Shown here: in pieces, positions 1 through 6,713 of the stretch
Layout: each line of letters starts with the position of its first letter
Position numbering within the stretch: the stretch's first letter is position 1
Assembly (NCBI GenBank): GCA_025358395.1
Contig: JANYJT010000156.1
Location: 1-18,270 of the forward strand
From: Bacteroidia bacterium
GTDB taxonomy: Bacteria; Bacteroidota; Bacteroidia; Bacteroidales; Prolixibacteraceae
Direction of reading: 5' to 3'
Length of the DNA: 18,270 bases
The notes under the pieces: model-generated
The model's input: only the letters and a program-made list of their open reading frames with translations
What the model was told of the DNA's origin: nothing
Databases searched by the model: none
Translations under genes and position numbers: made by a program

Positions 1-37
1 TCATAAAGCATCACTGCTATGAGCCCGAAAGGGAGTG

Positions 38-69
38 CAAATGTAAAGCGTTTTTTTATCCTAAACAAA
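38..69 (-). promoter_or_regulatory. Bacteroidota-type promoter firing off the left edge
   Basis: Read on the minus strand, a TTTG box (66-69) is followed after exactly 20 bases by TACATTTG (38-45). This fits the -33 TTTG and -7 TAnnTTTG consensus of the primary sigma factor of Bacteroidota. The start point would fall near position 31, leaving a short leader with a CCC-TTTC-GGG mini-hairpin before the window ends. The product lies off the edge and cannot be named. Confidence 0.7.
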
Positions 70-90
70 ACTTTTTAAAGGTTTTTTCTG

Positions 91-112
91 AAAAAATTCC
101 GCTCTGACCGGA
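91..112 (-). terminator. Possible weak intrinsic terminator
   Basis: On the minus strand a 4-bp stem TCCG/CGGA (98-101 with 109-112) with a 7-base loop is followed closely by six U residues (91-96). The stem is short, so this is only a weak terminator candidate. It lies between the two leftward promoters and would end a transcript started near position 206 just before the second promoter begins. Confidence 0.35.
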
Positions 113-212
113 GACTCTTAATCCCCGCTATCTGCACTTAATGTACTTTGATATGAACTATGTCTAAAAACTTAAAGCCTTTGAGGCTATTTCAATTCCT
201 TAAACGTGGGTG

Positions 213-243
213 CAAAGATACTAGGTTTTATTTACCTGCAATA
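213..243 (-). promoter_or_regulatory. Bacteroidota-type promoter, leftward
   Basis: On the minus strand TATCTTTG (213-220) matches the -7 box TAnnTTTG exactly, and TATTG (239-243) lies 18 bases upstream as a partial -33 box. The bases after the box (GCACCC) resemble many initiation regions in this phylum. The promoter lies about 140 bases past the end of the acyl-CoA dehydrogenase gene and points away from it, so it serves a separate transcript. No start codon follows before the next promoter. Confidence 0.55.
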
Positions 244-267
244 CGTTCTGCAAAATTTTTTACCAAG

Positions 268-303
268 ATCTATAAAACAAATATATGTTGTTGATTTATA
301 GAT
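268..303. repeat. AT-rich inverted repeat after the etf operon
   Basis: ATCTATAAA (268-276) pairs perfectly with TTTATAGAT (295-303), and an inner ACAA/TTGT pair continues the stem with a 3-base bulge. It lies 55 bases beyond the stop of the acyl-CoA dehydrogenase gene, where a transcript end is expected. It has no U tract on either strand, so a terminator or 3'-end stabiliser role is only a guess. Confidence 0.4.
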
Positions 304-358
304 ATTTAAAAAATATTACTGACAAATTACAGGCCTTATTTGAAACCATTCAATCAGA

Positions 359-2062
359 TTAGTACTTGTATAAACCAATATCTTCAACCGAAGATGCACG
401 AATAAATTCAGCCCTGGCTTTAACCTCACCTTTTGCCATCTTGTTGAAAACCTGTGCAGAACGAAGAAAAGAACTATCACGGTTGGCATCAAGGACCAAA
501 AGATAACTCATGATGATGTAACCTGCCATTTCTACCATTCTGCGGGCATGCAAATCAATAAACTCATCCTCACTACTGGCTACAACCTTTTCAACAGCCT
601 CCTCATAATCCTGAGTAAGGGAGATCAAGATTCTTCTGAATTTTTCCAATTCAGGCTTAAGTTCAGCTTTTTCATAAACCCTTATTTGCTTCAAATAACC
701 GCCTGTAGTAACGCCACGAATGGCAGCTACAACCTGAAGTTGAGTCGTACCCTCGTAAATTGAGGTGATACGGGCATCACGGTAGATACGTTCAACAGGG
801 TAATCCTTCATAAATCCTGACCCCCCATGTATCTGAACCGCATCGTAAGCATTCTGATTGCAATATTCAGAAGTGATGCCCTTTACCAGAGGAGTAAACA
901 AATCTGCAACCCGCTGCGCATCTTTCATTTCATTTCGTTCAGCAGGTTCCAGTTTGCGATCCTCAGAGATCTGTTCGTAAATTTTATATAAATCGACGAA
1001 TCTTGATGTTTCATACAACAGAGTTCTGGAGCCATCCAGTTTTGCTTTCATCACTGAAAGCATTTCAAATACGGCAGGGAATTCGATAATGGACTTCCCA
1101 AATTGTTTACGCTCCTTTGCGTATTGAAGCGCTTCCCGGTAGGCCGCCTCAGAAATACCAACCGATTGGGCCGCAATCCCCAAACGGGCACCATTCATCA
1201 AAGCCATGACATATTTGATCAAGCCCATTTTGCGGGAACCAATCAGTTCTGCAGGTGCATTTTTAAACACCAATTCGCAGGTTGGCGAACCGATGATTCC
1301 CATTTTGTGCTCAATACGGCGAACGTGCACCCCACCACTCCTCCGGTCGTACACAAACATTGACAGTCCTCTTCCATCGCGGGTCCCTTCTTCAGATCTG
1401 GCCAAAACAAGCGCGATGTCTCCGTCGCCATTGGTAATGAATCGCTTTACTCCATTTAATATCCAAGTGTCTTTCTTTTCATCGTAAGATGCTTTAAGCT
1501 GAACTGCCTGAAGGTCTGATCCCGCATCAGGTTCTGTAAGGTCCATAGCCATGGTTTCTCCCTGAACAACCCGGGTAAGGTAGCGCTCCTTTTGTTCTTC
1601 AGAGGCAAACTCATTCAGTGTTTCAGCACAATCCTGAAGTCCCCAAATATTAACAAATCCAGCATCGGCCCGGGAGACAATATCAGCAGCCATAATATAA
1701 GGAACGATGGAAAAATTCAATCCTCCAAACCTTCGTGGTAGTGTTATTCCCATCAATCCCGCTTTTACCAGGGCATCAAGATTTTCTTGCGTACCACGTG
1801 CATATTTAACATGCCCATCAATAACCTGAGGACCTTCTGCATCAATACTTTCCGCATTTGGGGAGATAATTTCTCCGCTAATCTCACCCACCACTTCTAA
1901 AACGCGATCATAACTGTCCATCGCATCTTCGAAATCCAGAGGCGCAAAATCATATTGTTCTTTGTCCACAAAATTCCGCTCTTTTAATGACACCAATTTG
2001 TGCATCATCGGATGATTCAGATGAAATTTCAGGTCTTTGTTATCGTTGTAAAAATTTGCCAT
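359..2062 (-). CDS. Acyl-CoA dehydrogenase, long form (567 aa)
   Basis: This FAD enzyme oxidises (or, run in reverse, reduces) the alpha-beta bond of an acyl-CoA thioester and exchanges electrons with the ETF encoded just upstream. Both family signatures are visible: LTEPDAGSD at about residues 175-183 (flavin/substrate loop) and QIHGGSGF at 410-417. The likely catalytic base is Glu437 in IYEGT. At 567 residues it is much longer than the classic 380-residue enzymes. It has an insertion around 355-390 and a helical C-terminal extension after about 450, as in the larger DmdC/FadE5-like subfamily. I chose the ATG at 2062; a TTG four codons upstream is possible but unneeded. No clear ribosome binding site is seen. 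It is the last gene of the operon, 42 bases after etfA. The acyl substrate cannot be told from the sequence. Confidence 0.95.
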   Translation of the reverse strand: MANFYNDNKDLKFHLNHPMMHKLVSLKERNFVDKEQYDFAPLDFEDAMDSYDRVLEVVGEISGEIISPNAESIDAEGPQVIDGHVKYARGTQENLDALVKAGLMGITLPRRFGGLNFSIVPYIMAADIVSRADAGFVNIWGLQDCAETLNEFASEEQKERYLTRVVQGETMAMDLTEPDAGSDLQAVQLKASYDEKKDTWILNGVKRFITNGDGDIALVLARSEEGTRDGRGLSMFVYDRRSGGVHVRRIEHKMGIIGSPTCELVFKNAPAELIGSRKMGLIKYVMALMNGARLGIAAQSVGISEAAYREALQYAKERKQFGKSIIEFPAVFEMLSVMKAKLDGSRTLLYETSRFVDLYKIYEQISEDRKLEPAERNEMKDAQRVADLFTPLVKGITSEYCNQNAYDAVQIHGGSGFMKDYPVERIYRDARITSIYEGTTQLQVVAAIRGVTTGGYLKQIRVYEKAELKPELEKFRRILISLTQDYEEAVEKVVASSEDEFIDLHARRMVEMAGYIIMSYLLVLDANRDSSFLRSAQVFNKMAKGEVKARAEFIRASSVEDIGLYKY

Positions 2063-2104
2063 AATTAAGGTCAATTAATTGGGATATCCCGATTCAAACA
2101 CAAT

Positions 2105-3124
2105 TTACTTCGTATTCAATTTGTAATACCTGATCATTTTAGGAATAACCTCGGCGATATCACCTGTAATTACATAATCAGCGATAGAATTTATAGGTGC
2201 CTCAGGGTCAGAATTAATGGAAATAATTTGTGCCGATTCGTCCATTCCGGCACGGTGCTGAACCTGCCCTGAAATACCACAAGCTATGTAAAGTTTTGGC
2301 CTCACCGTGATGCCTGTCTGACCAATCTGACGGTCATGGTCCGCAAATCCTGCATCCACGGCAGCACGGGACGCTCCAACTTCTGCCCCTAAAACTGCAG
2401 CCAGATCATACAGTAATTTGAAATTGTCCTTGGATCCAACACCATAGCCTCCTGAAACAACTATTGAGGCTCCCTTGATATTAATTTTTTTCTTTTCTGT
2501 GTGCCTCTCAATGATTTGGACAGCAAAATCCAGGTCTGTGACATATTTTGCAACATCCAGTTTATTTACCTTGCCGGGATAATTTGCATTGATTTTCTCC
2601 TTCTTCATGACGCCTTCGCGAACGGTGGCCATTTGCGGACGACAATCAGGATTGATGATGGTTGCAATGATATTCCCTCCGAAAGCTGGCCTGATCTGAT
2701 ACAAGAGATCCTTGTAAACAACGCCTGCTTTTTTATCTTCATGGTCGCCGATCTCCAGGCTGGTGCAATCTGCCGTCAAACCGCTGTGCAAGGCAGAGGA
2801 TACACGCGGACCAAGGTCCCGGCCAATTGGTGTAGCACCCATCAGGGCAATTTGAGGTTTCTCCTCTTCAAACAATTTAATTAAGATAGCGGCATGAGGC
2901 AAGGTTGTATAAGGCTCCAAACGCTTATCATCCGCAATATGCAGCATATCAACGCCAAAGGGAAGAATTTGCTCAATTGTGCCATCGAGTCCCGATCCAA
3001 CCACTACTGCCTCGAGCTGACAATTCAACTGACTCGCCAAACTTCGACCTTTGGTGAGAAGTTCGAGGCTTACCTCCGAAACAATTCCCTCTTCAACCTC
3101 ACAGTAAACAAATATATTGTTCAT
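2105..3124 (-). CDS. etfA: Electron transfer flavoprotein alpha subunit
   Basis: This is the large subunit of the soluble ETF heterodimer, which carries electrons between acyl-CoA dehydrogenase and other redox partners in the cytoplasm. The N-terminal part (about 1-190) is the ETF alpha/beta fold. The C-terminal part (about 215-335) is the FAD-binding domain. It contains SGGYGVGS near 224-231, Arg253 in GASRA, QTG at 269-271 and the family signature GISGQVQHRAGM near 283-294, ending in SIN where most members have AIN. The length of 339 residues is usual. The gene starts 29 bases after etfB and is followed after 42 bases by the dehydrogenase, so the three are surely co-transcribed. Confidence 0.97.
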   Translation of the reverse strand: MNNIFVYCEVEEGIVSEVSLELLTKGRSLASQLNCQLEAVVVGSGLDGTIEQILPFGVDMLHIADDKRLEPYTTLPHAAILIKLFEEEKPQIALMGATPIGRDLGPRVSSALHSGLTADCTSLEIGDHEDKKAGVVYKDLLYQIRPAFGGNIIATIINPDCRPQMATVREGVMKKEKINANYPGKVNKLDVAKYVTDLDFAVQIIERHTEKKKINIKGASIVVSGGYGVGSKDNFKLLYDLAAVLGAEVGASRAAVDAGFADHDRQIGQTGITVRPKLYIACGISGQVQHRAGMDESAQIISINSDPEAPINSIADYVITGDIAEVIPKMIRYYKLNTK

Positions 3125-3153
3125 TCATCAGTATTTTAAAATTATTGAAATCT

Positions 3154-4029
3154 TTAGCCGATTACATGGCTTTCAATCAGTTCCTTCATCAAATCATTGA
3201 TCCCATCATCGGCATTTGACAATTTCTTGGCATCCTTAGCCTGAAGCACCACATTGTCAATCTTTTTCACTTTCGTAGGGGAGCCCGTCAGTCCGAGCTG
3301 ATCAGCATCCGTCTTTATATCGCCAACAGTCATCTCACGAATATAAAGAAATGGCCGACTGTCATACAAATGAGTATAATCTTCCGTAGCCTCTTGTTTC
3401 TCAGTGATAGTTCTCGCATGTTTGTATTTCATCAACATCTTGACATTTCTGGAGCGACAATCCGGCGCACTTCCATTAACGGTTAAAAGCATTGGTAAAG
3501 GTGACTTTACAGTTTCAACGCCATTGTCTAGCCTGCGGCGCATAACAATCGTAGATTTTTCGATACCAATTACCTCTTCGACATAAGTAACCTGGGGCAG
3601 ATTTAATTTTTCTGCTACCTGTGGTCCTACCTGAGCTGTATCTCCGTCGATGGCCTGTCGACCTGCAACAATCAGATCGAAATGACCCATCTCTTTTATA
3701 GCCTGTGCAAGTGCATAAGAGGTTGCCAGGGTATCCGAACCTGCAAAGGCACGGTCTGTCAGCAAAACACCACTATCGGCTCCACGATACAATCCTTCGC
3801 GGATGATCTCAGCTGCACGGCCGGGACCCATGGTCAGAATCGTAATGGTGGTCCCGGGGACCGTATCTTTCACTCTTAAAGCCAATTCGAGCGCGTTAAG
3901 ATCTTCCGGATTAAAAATGGCAGGAAGTGCGGCCCGGTTTACAGTTCCATCCGCCTTCATGGCGTCTTTCCCAACATTTCTTGTGTCCGGAACCTGTTTG
4001 GCCAAAACAATTATTTTTAAACCCTTCAT
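3154..4029 (-). CDS. etfB: Electron transfer flavoprotein beta subunit, bifurcating-type motif
   Basis: This is the small ETF subunit (291 aa), first gene of the operon. After the N-terminal KIIVLAKQVPDT it shows AGRQAIDGDTAQVGPQ at about residues 122-137 and the ETF-beta signature region RRLDNGVETVKSPLPM at about 165-180. In ETFs that only shuttle electrons, such as the mitochondrial one, the DGDTAQVGP stretch is replaced by a different sequence that binds AMP. The form seen here is the one known from electron-bifurcating ETFs that bind a second FAD and use NADH. That inference rests on the motif alone. The start is the ATG at 4029. A TTG start at 4065 would lie inside the -7 promoter box and is rejected. 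Confidence 0.96.
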   Translation of the reverse strand: MKGLKIIVLAKQVPDTRNVGKDAMKADGTVNRAALPAIFNPEDLNALELALRVKDTVPGTTITILTMGPGRAAEIIREGLYRGADSGVLLTDRAFAGSDTLATSYALAQAIKEMGHFDLIVAGRQAIDGDTAQVGPQVAEKLNLPQVTYVEEVIGIEKSTIVMRRRLDNGVETVKSPLPMLLTVNGSAPDCRSRNVKMLMKYKHARTITEKQEATEDYTHLYDSRPFLYIREMTVGDIKTDADQLGLTGSPTKVKKIDNVVLQAKDAKKLSNADDGINDLMKELIESHVIG

Positions 4030-4062
4030 AATATAAATATATGTTTTCAATCTTTCGGGTGG

Positions 4063-4094
4063 CAAATATAAAACTTCACGAAGTGGTTACCAAA
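4063..4094 (-). promoter_or_regulatory. Promoter of the etfB-etfA-acyl-CoA dehydrogenase operon
   Basis: On the minus strand TTTG (4091-4094), a spacer of exactly 20 bases, and TATATTTG (4063-4070) give a near-perfect Bacteroidota promoter. Transcription should start near 4056, giving a leader of roughly 27 bases to the etfB ATG with no Shine-Dalgarno sequence. The spacer contains the inverted repeat ACTTC-N2-GAAGT described separately. Confidence 0.8.
4073..4084. promoter_or_regulatory. Inverted repeat in the etf promoter spacer, possible operator
   Basis: ACTTC (4073-4077) and GAAGT (4080-4084) form a 5-2-5 inverted repeat lying wholly between the -33 and -7 boxes, where a bound repressor would block polymerase. 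The repeat is short and no regulator gene sits next to the operon, so the role is inferred from position only. Confidence 0.35.
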
Positions 4095-4271
4095 ACGTTG
4101 TAAATCCTAAAAAGACCGGACTCTTTAAGAATTCCGGGAGATATTGGAGGAAAAACATCTAAAACAGCCTCTGAAGTCAAATCATACAAGACTTTAGAAC
4201 ATACAAATCTCACGTTCGAAAAAAAGAATATCACAATATACCCTAAATAATTTAGAATGATTTTTTATTAT

Positions 4272-4565
4272 TTATTTGGTCATTGATGGCGGCGGTGAAA
4301 GGATTCCCCATTTTTTATTCGGTTCTGCTCCCATCTCAAAGACAAGTGATCCGCCGCTGACAATCTCATCATGCAGAATCCAGGGTCTGTCGAAAGATAC
4401 TCCATTCAAAGTGGCAGTCTGAATATACCTGTTAACAACAGAATTATTCTTAGCCAGGATTAGGTATTGCCTCTTTTCTTGTCCAAATAATTCCTGGGTA
4501 AAGAAAAGCAACAACAAGATGGCACTTGCTGCCATCAATTGGCAAAAATTGGTTATTATTCTCAT
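4272..4565 (-). pseudogene. Relic of a GH92 alpha-mannosidase: signal peptide joined to C-terminal tail
   Basis: The 97-residue frame opens with a signal peptide: basic start MRIITNF, hydrophobic core ILLLLFF, probable cleavage near LFGQ. From about residue 33 it continues with sequence that I recognise as the very end of family GH92 alpha-1,2-mannosidases: NNS..NRYIQTATLNG, RPWILHDEI, GGSLVFEMG, EPNKKWG and the closing PPSM. Full GH92 proteins have about 700-780 residues with catalytic acids far upstream of this tail, and all of that is missing. The simplest reading is one in-frame internal deletion keeping both ends. The frame is still open, so a short secreted product could be made, but no glycosidase activity is expected. 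The likeliest alternative is a genuine small secreted protein that reuses this tail. It is divergent from the DUF308 gene. Confidence 0.7.
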
Positions 4566-4691
4566 TGACTGTCGATTTGTTGGCGGAAAGTTAGCGAATA
4601 TACACGTCTGAAAGTTGTGGTATTTTAACCATTTCTTCCCAAATAAATGCTAATATTGCTTTATGTAATTTTTCCGCAGGCATTTAATTAT

Positions 4692-4696
4692 AAGGA
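4692..4696 (+). promoter_or_regulatory. Ribosome binding site of the DUF308 gene
   Basis: AAGGA lies two bases before the ATG at 4698. It favours this start over the in-frame ATG at 4647, which has no such site and would add 17 residues. The spacing is a little short, so the choice is probable rather than certain. Confidence 0.45.
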
Positions 4697-4697
4697 T

Positions 4698-5276
4698 ATG
4701 AGACTATTTTTCTTTCCCTCTTCTCAAAATGTGTTCATTCGGGGTATCCTTTCGATTACCATTGGTATTGTCCTGATAGCTGTTCCGGGCTTAACGCTGA
4801 AATCCGTTATTATGACTGTAGGAGGAATGATTCTTCTTGGCGGAGTCTTGAATTTACTATTTTCCCTCAGTAAAAAGAAAAAAGGCATGAATGTCAGTAC
4901 CTCCTTTCAGGGATTTTTCAATATCCTCTGGGGAATGCTCTTTTTAATAGCTCCCATGGCCATTGTGAAAGTCTTCGGATTCTTCTTTGGCATTATATTT
5001 TTGATACTGGGATTGTTACAATTTTTTGGCGCAATGGTCACAATTTCAAAATCAATTTGGTCCTGGGTTTATTTGATATTTTCCCTGTTGTTGATATGTG
5101 GTGGAATCTTCCTGCTGGTTCAACCAATTGAAAGTGCTGAAAATATACTCAAATTTCCGGGTGCAGTATTTTTGATGTATGGCTCTCTGGAACTTACAAT
5201 GGCATGGAGATTGAAGAAAATGCCAAAAGGTCCAAATGCAGCTAATACAGTAGATACAACCTACGAAGAGATATAA
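4698..5276 (+). CDS. DUF308/HdeD-like integral membrane protein
   Basis: This is a 192-residue, strongly hydrophobic protein with about six membrane segments arranged as repeated hairpins: one near FIRGILSITIGIVLIAVPG, one near SVIMTVGGMILLGGVLNLL, one near GFFNILWGMLFLIAP, one near VFGFFFGIIFLILGLL, one near WSWVYLIFSLLLICGGIFLL and a last one near the C-terminus. A lysine-rich loop (KKKKG) follows the second segment, and the tail (about 25 residues) is polar. The pattern of short glycine-rich helices, with a proline after alternate segments, is typical of the DUF308 family that includes HdeD of E. coli, which is linked to acid resistance at high cell density. The function in Bacteroidota is unknown. 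Its neighbours (GH92 relic, convergent aminotransferase) give no clue. Confidence 0.8.
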   Translation: MRLFFFPSSQNVFIRGILSITIGIVLIAVPGLTLKSVIMTVGGMILLGGVLNLLFSLSKKKKGMNVSTSFQGFFNILWGMLFLIAPMAIVKVFGFFFGIIFLILGLLQFFGAMVTISKSIWSWVYLIFSLLLICGGIFLLVQPIESAENILKFPGAVFLMYGSLELTMAWRLKKMPKGPNAANTVDTTYEEI

Positions 5277-5324
5277 AATTCAGGTTTAGGTAAATTGCAC
5301 AGTCCATGGATCGCCCTGTTTGGC

Positions 5325-5339
5325 AGGATTGCAAATCCT
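5325..5339. repeat. Small palindrome AGGATT-GCA-AATCCT, REP-like
   Basis: AGGATT (5325-5330) and AATCCT (5334-5339) form a perfect 6-bp stem around GCA, in the gap between two convergent genes. As far as I remember, the core GGATTGCAAATCC resembles palindromes scattered through Bacteroidota genomes near IS200-like/RAYT transposases. No second copy is present here and the outer arms (GGC / ATT) do not pair, so if it is a REP unit it is a decayed one. Confidence 0.35.
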
Positions 5340-5346
5340 ATTTAAA

Positions 5347-5368
5347 ATGACCCGTAAAAAAGGGTCAT
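5347..5368. repeat. Hairpin ATGACCC-N8-GGGTCAT between convergent genes
   Basis: ATGACCC (5347-5353) pairs with GGGTCAT (5362-5368) across an A-rich 8-base loop. It lies about 70 bases after the DUF308 stop and 115 bases beyond the end of the aminotransferase gene. Neither strand has a U tract directly after the stem, so a terminator is possible but not shown. Confidence 0.4.
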
Positions 5369-5483
5369 CCATATTGGACAACCCTTTGCTCTGTCAGAAA
5401 CACAGATTTGTAGAAATAGTAATAGTAGTTGTTAATGGGTACAAATCGTTGGCTGACTTCTCCTTAATTCGTAAGAGTGCTAA

Positions 5484-6701
5484 TTATTCCTGAATTGATT
5501 TTTGAATTTTTAAAATTGCCGAGGCAAAAAGTTCCATGTCATCGGCCGATCCCAGCATTGCGTTCTGCATGATCCATACTGCCTCTTCATAACATGCCTT
5601 TTCCGTAACCGGACATTGAACTTTGGTATAGTCGACCGTTTCCGGTATGGCATAACACATAAAATTCTTTTTCTGAAAGAGTGGCTGCTTATACAACGGC
5701 TCCGGATATCCCATGAAACATGGCACCCCTTCGGCGGCCAGCATCCTGGCAAAATCAACCTTGGAAAGACCGTTGAATTTCTCTTTGTCGTACTTGAAGA
5801 TATAAATATGATAACTATGTATCGTCTCCCCTAAACCTCTTGTAAGGGGTGTAATTCCTTCTATTCTGGAAAGCAAGGCATTGAGGTAGGTTCCATTTTC
5901 GAACCGCTTTCTGGTTTGTACCTCCAATCTTTTCAATTGACTGGAAAGCAACACCGCCTGAAGTTGAGTTATCCGGTAGTTGCAACCGGCATAATGATGC
6001 TCATACCAGGCACCTCCTTCAACACGACCAACATTACGCAAGGAATTCATCATTTGGTATAATCGGTCATTGTTGGTCACTACCATTCCTCCTTCACCAC
6101 ACGTTAAATTTTTGGAGGATTGAAAACTAAAGCACCCTGCATCACCTATCGAACCAAGCTTTCTTCCCTTGTATTCGGCTCCGTGCGCATGACATGCATC
6201 TTCAATAACCCTTAATCCATGCTTATTTGCCAGAGAAAGGATCTCATCCATCTCGCATGCCTGACCTGCAAAATGAACAGGAATAATAACTTTGGTTCTG
6301 GAAGTAATCGCCCCCTCAATCCGGGAGGCATCAAGGTTGTAGGTTCGGGGATCAATATCAACAAACACCGGAACACAATTGGCTTCAATGACAATTGAGG
6401 CAGTGGCAATAAAGGTATAAGGAGGCACGATCACCTCGTCTCCCGGCTTTACGCCACAGGCAATCAGCGCAAGGCGAAGAGCCACAGAGCCATTTACGCA
6501 GGTAAGTGCATATTTGCTGCCGCAAAAACCAGCAAACTCCTTTTCAAACAGAGCAACCTCACCATCACAATCCGGGTTTCCCCATTTACCACTTTTTACA
6601 ATGTCAGCAACACAACCAACATCTGTGTCATCGTAAATAGGCCAGTCGAAATTCCGCTCTACCGTTTTTGGCCCGCCAAATAATGCTAATTTTTGCTTCA
6701 T
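5484..6701 (-). CDS. DegT/DnrJ/EryC1/StrS-family PLP aminotransferase
   Basis: This 405-residue fold-type I enzyme would transfer an amino group, usually from glutamate or glutamine, to a keto-sugar or keto-cyclitol. Lys197 in SFQSSKNLT should hold pyridoxal phosphate. Asp168 in VIEDACHAHG should contact the ring nitrogen, and NGSVAL at about 70-75 is the phosphate-side loop. The N-terminal LFGGPKTV and the late GYPEPLYKQPLF resemble the branch that contains scyllo-inosose aminotransferases and AHBA synthase more than the UDP-sugar branch. That placement is an inference from motifs. The gene starts 12 bases after the oxidoreductase stop, so the two are co-transcribed and probably act in sequence. 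Length and key residues are intact. Confidence 0.92.
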   Translation of the reverse strand: MKQKLALFGGPKTVERNFDWPIYDDTDVGCVADIVKSGKWGNPDCDGEVALFEKEFAGFCGSKYALTCVNGSVALRLALIACGVKPGDEVIVPPYTFIATASIVIEANCVPVFVDIDPRTYNLDASRIEGAITSRTKVIIPVHFAGQACEMDEILSLANKHGLRVIEDACHAHGAEYKGRKLGSIGDAGCFSFQSSKNLTCGEGGMVVTNNDRLYQMMNSLRNVGRVEGGAWYEHHYAGCNYRITQLQAVLLSSQLKRLEVQTRKRFENGTYLNALLSRIEGITPLTRGLGETIHSYHIYIFKYDKEKFNGLSKVDFARMLAAEGVPCFMGYPEPLYKQPLFQKKNFMCYAIPETVDYTKVQCPVTEKACYEEAVWIMQNAMLGSADDMELFASAILKIQKSIQE

Positions 6702-6713
6702 TTCAGATAGTGG

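Larger units (their letters stand above)
1..358. other. Intergenic region without a gene
   Basis: No convincing reading frame lies here. On the minus strand between about 206 and 46 there is no ATG at all. What the stretch holds is regulatory-looking: two leftward promoters of the Bacteroidota type (around 213-243 and 38-69), a small hairpin followed by six U residues on the minus strand (91-112), a short AGCCT/AGGCT stem (176-188), and an AT-rich inverted repeat just after the end of the acyl-CoA dehydrogenase gene (268-303). The gene or RNA served by the left-most promoter lies outside the window. Confidence 0.8.

Noticed and set aside
4030..4065. Longer etfB start at a TTG codon adding 12 residues
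   Set aside because: The added codons overlap the -7 box of the promoter and lie at or before the expected transcript start; ETF beta proteins normally begin like MKGLKIIVLAKQ.
4647..4697. Longer start for the DUF308 protein
   Set aside because: The upstream ATG lacks a binding site, whereas the ATG at 4698 is preceded by AAGGA; family members begin close to the first membrane segment.
5347..5493. A 48-codon open frame on the plus strand in the gap after the DUF308 gene
   Set aside because: Its start lies in a hairpin, it has no ribosome binding site, it matches nothing I recognise, and it runs into the end of the aminotransferase gene on the other strand.
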